DNA of 40,965 nucleotides, from assembly GCA_003640385.1 (NCBI GenBank), contig RCAB01000531.1:1-40965 (forward strand). Direction: 5' to 3'. Position numbers and translations under genes: made by a program. The DNA is from Setaria digitata (lineage: Eukaryota > Nematoda > Chromadorea > Rhabditida > Setariidae). Below, one piece after another: positions 25,729-38,000 of this stretch (positions within the stretch are counted from its first letter, which is position 1; each line of letters opens with the position of its first letter). The notes beneath the pieces are model-generated. The model was not told where the DNA came from, searched no databases, and saw only the letters and a program-made list of their open reading frames with translations.

Positions 25729-25745
25729 AGGTCACCATAAGGTCA
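25729..25745 (+). promoter_or_regulatory. DR5 nuclear-receptor element
   Basis: AGGTCA (25729-25734) and AGGTCA (25740-25745) are perfect direct half-sites separated by five bases, CCATA. A further inverted TGACCT follows near 25779. DR5 is the classical retinoid-receptor spacing; other nematode nuclear receptors may use it. Function is inferred. Confidence 0.4.
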
Positions 25746-26410
25746 GTCGTTCTTACAGAACGGTTAATATGTCATCTTGACCTTGTTCGTATGCGGTCGA
25801 TCGCACTGCCTTACACATTTGGTTCACTCATTTGTCGCAGCACTGCTCAACGACGGCATCGATTAAGATTTATGATGATGTCTTTTGTGAAATGGCGGGT
25901 TACATAATCCCACTTTATTGTGCCCTGATGAATTGATGTTTTTTTCTGTAGTGACAAACGAATCAGTCATCACTGTCTCTTCTCGTGAGAGGGGAAATGA
26001 AACTCAGTAGTAATCTATGGAATTTTATTTTTTGCTGAACCGTATGTAGGTAGCTTAACCCTAGTTGCAGATGATGATACATCGTAGAATGGAAAAAGGT
26101 GCAAATTTAGATGTTTTAGTTCCCCATTTAACTATGGAATTTATGTTACTACTGTAGAGATCAAGTTAGGCAGCAAGGCGACAAACACGTGCTGTACATG
26201 AAAGGTGAATTTGAAGCGGGGGATTTATGTGCGAGATGTCGATGACCTTCACAGTCGTCGATTTACCATTCCAGTTTTTAGACTTGGGATATTTAAATGG
26301 TGCTCACCAATCTAGATATAAAGATAACAGGAACTGGCTTTGCCCAAGCCGTACATTTTAGCCAGTATGGGGTCCAAATTCCTCGTGTGCATCGGCATCT
26401 CAAAGGAACT

Positions 26411-26620
26411 TTTACAGGAGTGTATAGAGTCGTTTTATTTTAAATTAATATGTCTTTTGTTCGTTAAAATTGTTTTTGACTTTTACAGGAATGTATAGAG
26501 TCGTTTTATTTTAAATTAATATGTCTTTTGTTCGTTGAAATTGTTTTTGACTTTTACAGGAGTGTATAGAGTCGTTTTATTTTAAATTAATATGTCTTTT
26601 GTTCGTTGAAATTGTTTTTG
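26411..26620 (+). repeat. 71-bp tandem repeat, three copies
   Basis: Units begin at 26411, 26482 and 26553 with TTTACAGGA/G. They are nearly identical over 71 bp, with only single-base differences (for example GGAGTG versus GGAATG, and GTTAAAAT versus GTTGAAAT). High identity implies recent expansion. Each unit boundary carries a TTTTACAG|G sequence resembling a nematode splice acceptor. Confidence 0.93.
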
Positions 26621-28303
26621 GAGATTTCCTGAAAGTTGGTTTGGTTTCTACTGGTTTTCAGTTTCTGCATTCCTACTTTTTATTGTGATAACCGTGCGTG
26701 GTGCTTCGGTGTGGTGAGGGTTCCAAGTAATTTTATTTTTTAGTTGGTGGTTGTGAATTCTGGTCTGTCTGATAATATGTAGTTTTGCAATCGTTGCTTT
26801 TGGGAGGCTCAGACCAGGCGGAGTTTTGTTTTTTACAATTGCATTTTGATTGCAGAGGTTCTGCAAGCGTTGGGTTTTCTTCTTTTATCAGTTTTTGAGT
26901 TTTCTTTTGATGGCGAATGAGCGATAAAGGCTTGTGTATACTAAGTTTTCCTTCGTAAACGCTGTTATATTTTTGAAGATGTTGAATCATTCTTCTTAGT
27001 GATTAGGTGATAAATTCCCTTCCCCAATATTGTTAACTATAAATCTTTTACAAGTATGAAGTTGTGTGGAAAGTGAGACTAGTAAGTTCTGTGGGACCTC
27101 AAGACCTTTGCGGTGGCAATGACTCATGCGGAAGTAAGACGGGTGTTGAGTGGTAATTGATACGACGCTATATGATCTTGACATTAGTAGGCCATAATAT
27201 CTTACTGTCGGTACATGAATTTAATTCAGTTTGAAGTTTCTAAATCATTTTGATGACGGAATTCGTCTGCAGAGTAGAATGAATGAATGTGTGTGTGTGT
27301 GTATGCAATGCACAGTTGTTTGGGTCGTTCTTATGGTATGCGAACTATGTAACTCTTTCACACCATCGTTTATCGCTTTGCATCTATATATATGTATATT
27401 TTGTCTCCTCCGTTCAGTAAATATTCAAAACCCATTGTAGTTGAGTTGTACCAAATTGTTATTAATCGATTCAGTTTTGCTTCGATAGTCGAACTTGACA
27501 AGTATTTGTAAGAGAATGCTTGGAATGAATTTGAAATTTATAACTGTAGAGTTACTGGATTAGGTTGAGTGTTAATGCTTGATAATAAATGCGAAGCATA
27601 AGGATAGATAATCCTTTGAATGGTGGAAGCATTCACCAAAGACATTGTGGTTGGTGTGTATGAGAAAAGCATTTATTTTTGATCTTGCTGGAGAGCAATC
27701 TGATGAAATGTTTGCATAAAAAGAGGAGGGGAACAGGGGTGGAGAGAAGCTGACTAAGAAGGCAAGCCGAGCATGCACAATGCCATCTTAAGCAGAATCG
27801 TTGTCTCATCGTTGCATTCAGATGGTAATGGTTTTGCCTGATTGTTGATGTGTGAGCTCTTATGGCTGTCGCTGTTATCGTGTGTGAGAACGTTTTCTTT
27901 ATTTGACCCGGGGAGAATCTCTAGTAATGCTCTTGGATGCTTTTCTATCAAACGTTTGCGCTCTTTATACCACTCTTTCCATACTCTTTTCTTTTTTCAA
28001 TCATAGTACTTGGAAATTAGTGAACTAGGAGGAAGCAAATGAATTTGGTCATACCATACAGATGGCTTCAAAGATAGTGTTAATATTTGCAGCGATTTTT
28101 TTCTTTCTCATTATATAAGTTGGTCTTTGCTTTTCTTGAGATTTTGACTTGTTTTTAATGGGTCTTTGTAATGTTGCATTTTAGATTCTTTTTTCTTTAT
28201 TACCTAAAACGTATGCGCATTCATATCTTTCGTGCCTAAGGTCTTTCGGGAGTCTAGCATTTAAGTAATGTGACATTGTGATTTGAAAAATTTCTGTTTT
28301 TGT

Positions 28304-28305
28304 AG
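28304..28305 (+). promoter_or_regulatory. Candidate splice acceptor in the actin 5' leader
   Basis: A pyrimidine-rich TTTCTGTTTTTGTAG ends 82 bases before the actin start codon. It may be the spliced-leader acceptor or the end of a 5'UTR intron. The sequence alone does not decide. Confidence 0.35.
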
Positions 28306-28343
28306 CAGATATCTCGTGATAGAGATTGTGCATCGGGGCTACG

Positions 28344-28350
28344 TATAAAA
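28344..28350 (+). promoter_or_regulatory. TATA-like box upstream of actin
   Basis: TATAAAA lies 37 bases before the start codon, followed by a second TATA-like stretch. If it is a working TATA box, transcription would begin only a few bases before the start codon. In AT-rich DNA this match may be chance. Confidence 0.3.
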
Positions 28351-28374
28351 GTATATAAGTGGTACGAATTATAA

Positions 28375-30154
<1,780 letters not shown>

Positions 30155-30409
30155 GCTGTTGGTACTGTTCCTGCACTTGCTACTATCTCACCTCTATAAG
30201 AGTTCTTCGGAGAAATTTAGCAGCAAATATTGCAGTAACATTTTAAAAAATGTTCATTGAAATTATTTTGTTCGCGCGTACCATTCCAGTTATCAATTAC
30301 ACGCTCCTGTACTACCCTAAAATTGGAGGGAATTTCATTTCATCACCGGCTTTTACCCCTGCTGCGGTTATTTGCAACTCTAGAGTTATCATACCAATAT
30401 AAACATTGG

Positions 30410-30645
30410 GACACGTTCTTGAAATTTGGGCGACTCCACTCTGCCATACAAAGCATATGAGATGATCAATGGTTGTTTTTTTTTTCGTTAACGAAGAAAA
30501 ACATTTTCGAAACAATTACTCACTACGNGACACGTTCTTGAAATTTGGGCGACTCCACTCTGCCATACAAAGCAGATGAGATCAATGGTTGTGTTTTTTT
30601 TTTCGTTAACGAAGAAAAACATTTTCGAAACAATTACTCACTACG
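30410..30645 (+). repeat. 118-bp direct duplication around a single N (likely assembly artefact)
   Basis: 30410-30527 and 30529-30645 are near-identical copies separated by one N at 30528. Both start GACACGTTCTTG and end CTCACTACG. They differ by a few bases around the GAGATGATCAAT/GAGATCAAT segment and in the following T run. This matches overlapping contig ends, possibly from different haplotypes. Confidence 0.88.
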
Positions 30646-30702
30646 ACAGTTTTACTCCAAGTCCTCCTGTTTTTTGGGTAGTGGAAGCGAAATTACCCGC
30701 GT

Positions 30703-30714
30703 GGGGGGGGGGGG
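30703..30714 (+). repeat. G12 homopolymer
   Basis: Twelve consecutive guanines in the actin 3' flank, about 1.4 kb before the gene for the FANCJ/DOG-1-type helicase. Confidence 0.9.
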
Positions 30715-31034
30715 TTGCTATTTGGGAGAATTTAAATTTGCATAATTCCAAGTATGGTTTTGTAAGGTGTTTGAAGTTTAGGCGTGGTAGAGGAGATTCT
30801 ATTCGTTCATTATTCAATATTCAGTTATATTCCTGTTTTCTGCATCCATTCCTTTCAATTCTTCGTTCCTGTTTTCCAGTTTTCGTTTCCGGAAGATGTT
30901 TGATTTTCGTTGTTTTTTTTTTCTTCAAGCTAAAAATCGTAGAGCATATGCGCTCGCTGGTGTTATCATTTTATTCTTTTTGTCGCTGCCGTTAATGCGG
31001 CACAGTTTTTTTTTTTCGTTTTGAAATAATGTGT

Positions 31035-31040
31035 AATAAA
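31035..31040 (+). terminator. Candidate polyadenylation signal of actin
   Basis: AATAAA followed by an A run and then a GT-rich stretch, 881 bases after the actin stop codon. The 3'UTR would be long for a nematode gene. A closer variant signal cannot be excluded. Confidence 0.4.
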
Positions 31041-31640
31041 AAAAAGTTTTGAGTTTGTTCGTAGAATCACTTGTTCGAGTTAGTAACAGATGTTTTCTCA
31101 ACGCCATATTGTTGGCTAGGAGTGGAGTTTGCGCTGTGTAGTATATCACAAAGAACGAGAAGTAACGATAATCCGTAATGTAAATTCGGTGGGAATTAGC
31201 AGGGGATTAATTTTAGACAGGGACCTGTTAAGGGAAGGAAAGTGGAGGGTGGGGCAGGAGAAATATGGATGGGACGGTGACATCGGGGTTTTGTGGTTGT
31301 TTTTTTACGTTGTTACTGTTCTGGAATTATGCTCAACAGGAATATTCCTTGAGAGGGGGACGGGGGTCTGCGTGTTGTTATTTCTCTGGATCATTACTGC
31401 AGTGGACTATGGAGGGGGAACTGAGGTGGAAGCATCCTTTGGGGTTATTATGAAAATTTGGTCTCTGTCGAGCAGAAATTTCAAATAATTTTGGTTGTAA
31501 GTTGGTGATGGGTAGTGCTGTTGAGCTTTCTGAGACTTTTTGATATGTTTCACCCACATGGGATGGTGTTTGATCTCTAGAGAGTTTCAGGAGTACCTGG
31601 TTTAGCTCAATTTCAAAAAAGATTTTCGTAATATCTTCGG

Positions 31641-31917
31641 ATGATGTGTGCTGATTCCACAGAGTCTTCGACTGAAAAGCATTTGAGCAATAGGAAACGT
31701 CGAAATGGTATTAGTCAATGTGGTACTTCTCGTCAGAAAAGTTTGACTGCAAGAATTGGTGAAACATTAACATATCCTTTCGAAAAGTTGCTGCAAAAAC
31801 TTTTGTTTCATCTTATTATTTTATTGAAGCAGAAAAAACTATGATGAGAGCAAGTGGCAAAAACGATGTAGACATTATTGCCCGTTTAGAGAGCAAATAT
31901 TTGTAGTGAAGTGGATT
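31641..31917 (+). CDS. Possible small unidentified gene ahead of the helicase
   Basis: From ATG at 31641 an open frame begins MMCADSTESSTEKHLSNRKR and runs to 31844. A second frame, open from about 31761 to a stop ending at 31917, reads KTFVSSYYFIEAEK... and ends DVDIIARLESKYL. Both look like real protein rather than AT-driven frames, but they overlap and cannot be joined by a normal intron. A one-base sequence error near 31775 would join them. A TTTCAG acceptor ends at 31590, 51 bases before the ATG. The end of the second frame faintly recalls the last helix of histone-fold proteins, but I do not recognise the family. The helicase start lies 170 bp beyond, a spacing compatible with an operon. 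It may also be chance. Confidence 0.3.
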
Positions 31918-32047
31918 ACGTATGCCGAATTATGTGTATTTTCAAATTGATATACATAAATGTTGTGCAAAAATTGTCCAAAGGTACAGACAAATATGGA
32001 TGAATCAGTGCTCGAGGTATTTAGAAAATTTTTAAAACTTTTTAAAC

Positions 32048-32049
32048 AG
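32048..32049 (+). promoter_or_regulatory. Candidate trans-splice acceptor of the FANCJ-like gene
   Basis: CTTTTTAAACAG ends 39 bases before the helicase start codon in T-rich sequence, a typical position for a nematode spliced-leader site. The same bases could serve as a donor (CAG|GTAT) if an upstream exon exists, so the call is tentative. Confidence 0.4.
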
Positions 32050-32087
32050 GTATCGGAAGATCATTATCCAAAAGGCCTAGTGTGAAG

Positions 32088-35000
32088 ATGAGTTATCCTT
32101 CAATCAATTATGCGGATTTGCTTATATGTGGATACACCATCAAGCTACCGCCAAATATACAACCATATGCTGCACAGCGAACAATGATTGCTAAAATTCT
32201 TACCAGTTTGAAAAATAAACTTAATGCGCTTATCGAAAGTCCAACTGGAAGTGGTTAGTTTAGTATGATGTAATTTTGTTAAGGTGTGAAATTTTTAAAC
32301 AAATGTTAAAATTTTTTAAACAACATAGCAAGCAAACATTAGTAAAATCATTGTATTTCAACTTATTCCCAATTACCTAAAATTCGTTTTAGGTAAAACT
32401 CTTGGTCTTCTGTCAGCAACTTGTGCATGGCTTGAAAGATACAAGATGGAACGAGTGAAATCACGAGAGGAGTGCAAAACATGTCGAAATGGATGTAAGT
32501 ATGAAAACATAAATGAGAGTTCAGACAAAGGCATGTTGTCAAGTAAATTAAACGATACTGGTTTGGCTGATACTGGCAATTCTTGTATGAATTCTGCATC
32601 AGCTGAAAGTACTTCTGAAGCTGAATTATTTTCTACTTGTAAGTTTTTTCCCTTTTGTGTAAGCCGTTTTTTTTTTTTTTTTTTTTTTTTNTTTTTTGAT
32701 AAATTTAACCGGAGAAGACCATCTATCACAACTGTGTAGTCCTATACAACTTATTAGGCTGTACTGAAATATGGTGAGTTCTGCTAGAAACCAAGTAGGA
32801 AAGAAAATTTTTAAGACAAATTCAAATCGGCATTGTGTTAGCATAAAGAAACTGACCGCAGCTTTTTGTGATTAATTTACAGTGAACGTGATTAGTAATA
32901 AACACTTCTTCTTTTTGCAGTAGAGGATGAATTTGACAGTGATTTTCGTGCAGTTGCAAATTCATCATTTGTATCAAATAAGGTCAGGTATTTATTCATA
33001 AATTATTTCCACATAGCGCATTTTCAGTAGTTGTTGAACTCATTTATCAGTTATTATTATTTACCTATTATGAAGTGAAGTTGAAGTGTAAAAAAAAAAA
33101 GGAAATGAATGTTTACCATGATTTAATGTTATAGTCGGAAGGTTTTGCATCACTTGATGATAGTAAAATTTCGAAAAAAGAAGTGGAAGAAGGGCACACT
33201 TGTTTGCCGTAAGTTTCATTAATTGTTATGTTTATATTGTTATATTTTCTCTCTTTCCTTGTATTAAGCTGCTAGATTTTATTTCGTTTTCTTTTTTCTC
33301 TGGATTATCCATCTTCTTCTTTCAGACGTGTAACAATATATTATGGTACTCGAACTCATAAACAAATTAGCCAGGTGGTAAAAGAATTCTCACGTTTACC
33401 ATACGGGCAGGATGGGGTGATCAAGTAATATTATTATGTTTTTCAATAAAAAAGTTTCTCAGGAATTCAAAGTAAAACTGAATTTATCGGATATATTGAC
33501 GGGAGCTTTAAAATCGTCATGGACTTCTAAAAAAATATTCAAATGAGGAAGAAATAAGGAAAGGAAAAGAAATGATTTGAAGAATTTCCGCAGCGGTCAA
33601 CAAATAGCCGATCTTGCTGTGGTGACCTTTTTCACCAGTAATATCCTCTTTTCTGTAAAAGAACAGGATCTTACCGGTTTAAAACGCCAAATTCAACAAG
33701 GAAATCATTTATTATTTTACTGATGTTGTACGAATTAAGATGGGATTTTAATTCTAAAAATGAAGGCGATAATTTTCTTACAGACATACAATATTAGCAA
33801 GTCGCGAACACATGTGCATTAATTCAGCAGTACGCAGTAGTAGTGATATCAGTGGTAAATGTAAAGAGTTTATAGCTCCAGATGGGGTAATTTATAATTT
33901 CCTTTCAATATTGTGTGTTATTAAATTAAAGGGCTTGAAATAACGAAAAGTAAAAGGACCTGGTAGTAGGAGAAAACAATTTTTATAATAATTCTGATAA
34001 TTTCCTTATCCGACTGCAGAAGGCTGATTGGTCGTTAAAGTTTTCTACTTGTAAAAAAGCTTCAACTTCAGTTGAAATGTTGAGTAATCCCTAACTTCAC
34101 ATTAAAATTCTGCTCAGATTGGCTGCTCTTACAAGAATTCAATGCGTCTAAAATATGAGAGACCGGGTGCAGTAAGACGTTTAATTGCACAAACTACTGG
34201 AAAAGCGAATCATATTTGGGATGTAGAGGATCTGGTTGAAGCACTAAAATATTCTACACCATCACTTTGTCCATATTTCTGTACAGCTCGAGTACTTATC
34301 GACGATGCTGACATTATTTTCTGTCCATTTTCTTATCTTATTGGTACTCTGTCTTTTTCTCTTTTTATTTGTCATTTGCTTTAAATCAGTCTAAACTGTC
34401 GAAAATTTGAAAGATTACTGGAAGTATTCAGTTTCCTAATGATTCATTAATGAAATATTTTTCTACAGATCCAATTATCCGCACCAATTCGGGCTTAAGT
34501 TTGAAAAATACAGTAGTTATCCTTGATGAGGCACATAATGTGGAAGATGTTTGTCGTGAAGCTGTCAGCTTTACTTTCATGGAGCGTGAATTAGTTGGCG
34601 CAGCCGCAGATTTATATCAGAAAGGTTGGGAAAAGTAATTTGAGAAGAAATCTACTTTCCCTTGGCTTCGTTAGAATTTAAGATTTTCTTTTGCAACATA
34701 CATTCTTTTTCAGCAACTGAGCTCGAGAAAGAACTTGCAAAAGTGGATTCCGTAATTCTTGCGGAAGAAGGATTGATTAAAATAGAAGGCAGCAGGATGG
34801 AAAGATATAAGAATTATTTGGAAATGATGAAGGGACATTTTAAAACAGTGCGTAATTATTGAATTGGATCGAATACATTGGCATTTTCTAGAAGCAACTT
34901 TGTTTTACATTTGTAGTAGAGTGGTTTAGGAAATGAACCATTTAACTAATACACCGATTTTAAAAATAATATAGTTTATTTCTAAAAAGAAAAAGCTGTT

Positions 35001-38000
35001 GTATGTATAAAAATGGGAGTGTTTTTGGAACTTTGATGTAAAATGTCTAAGATTCATAACATCATATACGTCTTTTCAGGTAATTAACTTTTTAAACAAA
35101 ATATTGGACTGGTTTGTGAGTGTATCCTCGAATGCATTGCAGTCAGTATCGATGAAAAGGGATCGACTTTCTTACACATATAACTGGGAGAAATTATTTA
35201 GAACATTTGCTACTAATAATTTGGATATATTTGACAAGGTTGGGAAAGGAACCGCTTATTCAGGTTTACTGGTAAGATACCGTTCAGTCCGAAATATTTC
35301 AAAATAAGGCTCTGTCTTAAGGTATTATAAAAGCTTTAGACTTCGATTTCTTTCAGAAAATTCTGAATGCCATTTTAATGAGTTTTTGTTTTATAATTAC
35401 TCAGCAGAGCATTAGTAAGTGTTGCTTGATTGAAAAATATATGGCCTCTTTTTGTGCTGTAAAAATAAGAAAATGTGATAATGTTGTTTAAAATTAAGAA
35501 GTGACTAAAAGCCAATAATTTTTTCAGGAAGCTTTTGTGGCTATTACAGGTACGGGTAATGAAAATGATGAGTTTCAGTCGTACTTACAACACTACAAGC
35601 CATGTGGCAGCGCTATTATTTGTGTGGAAAAATTTCTATACTTTTTCAAGTTTTATTATCGAGATGACAATAGAACTGCTTACAAGTAAATTTTCGATCA
35701 AAATTATTATTGTTAACTTTATGAAGCACTTCAAAATTAGAATTTTTCTTATGTCTTACGTATTACTGACCGGATTTTACAGGCTCTTTGTTTGTATTGA
35801 CAAACCATTTGCATCATATTCTCACTCAAATGCTTTTGAGGCAGGAGGGAACTCATCAACTAACGTATGTTCAATTTTTTTGATGTTTTATTGCATCTGA
35901 AAGAATAGCGAAAATTACTCTTTCAGAAATCTGGAAAATTTGGCTCTCATATGCCAACTCTATCTATTGTAATGAGATTAGATGAGTGTCACTTGCCCTA
36001 AATGAAATCATAAAGGAAAACCTATTTGTTCCATATGTCTGTGCTAATTAAATTGGCAAGTGCAGAATAAATTGATTTTAAATAGTCAAATCACCTAAAA
36101 TTTCCTATAATGTGGATTTCAGATTGACATATTGGATATGAGTTTATATGATCAAGAAAAAGAAGTATGGTTAGATTCAAAGACGCGTCTGAAAGGATAT
36201 CGGGAAGTGAAATATGGTTACCGTGTTGCTATCAGTTTTTGGTGTATGCGACCGTCTGTGGTTAGAATTATAACAAATAATTCGTATGATTTATAAACTG
36301 TTCAGTCTCTAACGAATCAATTTTTTTGATTTTGGTTTATTAAAATTTAAAAAAAAAACGGTCCTTTTTAAGAAGCCGTCAGAATTGTCTGTTTATTCGT
36401 TTTATTAGTTTCTCTATCAGATAACTTCATGGTATTAGCCTGCTAATAGAATCGTAATAGAATCGTATGATCCCTTTTGTCAGTCAATATCTAATTTATT
36501 TGTTAGAATGTCGTAATATTTTAGGCTTATGCAAATGCATTCAAAGGNTGATTCCTTTTGTCAGTCAATATCTAATTTATTTGTTAGAATGTCGTAATAT
36601 TTTAGGCTTATGCAAATGCATTCAAAGGATGTCGTAGTGTTATTTTGGCTTCCGGAACGCTCTCTCCTACTGATACCTTTCGTACCGAACTCGGCACTAC
36701 TTTTCAGCAGGAAATGGAGGGAAATCAAATCATACCGAACGAGCAAATTTTCGCTGCAGTTGTTCCTTCTGTAAGTTTTATTTTTTATATTTTTATTGTT
36801 TCTAGAATTACTGATCAGAATAATGATATCTCTACAAGTGTTACAGGGACCGAGTGGACAAAGGTTATGTGGAACTTATAAGGTTATCAACCAAGATGAT
36901 CGATTTATACGAGAAATTTCGTTAATATTGAGGTTCATTTATTTACTCTTTGTTTCAAATAATGCATATGTGTTCCAGAAGTCCGGCATGGGGGAGCATC
37001 ATATCTTTATTAATATCATATTAACGAGGATGAATATCCTTAAGCAAGTGACTGATTAAAATTGGTGCTTCTAGGCTAATATTATGAATTTTCTTGAATG
37101 ATCAATAGACTTTACGGCATGCCAGTTCCTTAGTTAACTGTCGACATCGTCAACTGAAGTTTTCTTTTAATAATTTGAAATAATTTATCTTTTCATATTA
37201 TTTTTCCTTTCTTTCTAACCAAGTTGCGTTGCAGCTTTTTATGGTATTTTTTTAGGCATATTTGTGAAATAGTACCGAAAGGTGTGCTATGTTTTTTTTC
37301 GAGTTATCGTGTGTTGGATCAGATTTATGAATATATGGAAACAACGGGTATTTTAAGGCAAATACAAAATATCAAGGTAGTTAGTTATATATATTTTATA
37401 TTCTAAGGATAAATATTTATTATAAAGCACATCAGCGAACGCTACATCAGATTCCACGCGCACAAATTCTTTTTGTCTGAATCTCATATCGTAGATGATT
37501 CATGGACTCATTATCTCCTATCTCTTCATTTTCTTAAAAATTTTGATTATAAGAATAAATATATAGATCTGTTGACAAGCAATTCTTTTATGTCATTTTA
37601 GCTAGTTTTAAAAGAGCCACGGCGTTCATCATTGATGAATGCTGTTATGACCCAGTATGAAAACGCGATTGCTAATCCACAGAAATTTGGAACGAGATGT
37701 ACTGGTGTGATGATGATGGCAGTTTTTAGAGGCAAGGTAATTATTTAAACCTTCAAAATCGTTAAAGGTTTTCCAGTGGCGTTATTGACTTTACATATCT
37801 AAACTTCTGATTTCATCCTCTATGAATTTTTTTTTCTGGCATTGCTCTGTCTTTTTTTTTTATGGCGCTTTTAGAAATTATAGCATTTTAATTTATCATG
37901 TCACGTAATTTTTTACTTTCTACTATTTAAATTAACGAGAGTATTTTGTCTTTTTCCGCATGTCTTATTTTAATTTCTGTAATAGGTATCTGAAGGTATT

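Larger units (their letters stand above)
24900..28300. other. Non-coding stretch upstream of actin
   Basis: No protein gene was recognised on either strand. Minus-strand open frames at 26648-27184 and 27572-27951 are short, mutually overlapping and without motifs. The stretch is less AT-extreme than the left third of the window. It contains a DR5 element, a three-copy 71-bp repeat and short GT runs. It is plausibly outron or 5'UTR-intron sequence of the actin gene. Confidence 0.5.
30155..31580 (+). other. Actin 3' flank / 3'UTR and intergenic sequence
   Basis: Holds the N-junction duplication at 30410-30645, a G12 run at 30703-30714 and an AATAAA at 31035-31040. From about 31.2 kb the sequence becomes G-rich on the + strand. 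The open frame at 31129-31488 there has no recognisable domain and composition set by the G-rich tract. Confidence 0.55.

Noticed and set aside
26648..27184. Minus-strand open frames
   Set aside because: Short, overlapping in different frames, no motifs, and no splice pattern that joins them sensibly.
31129..31488. 119-codon + strand open frame
   Set aside because: Composition follows the local G-rich sequence and the protein shows no recognisable domain. A second frame overlaps it.
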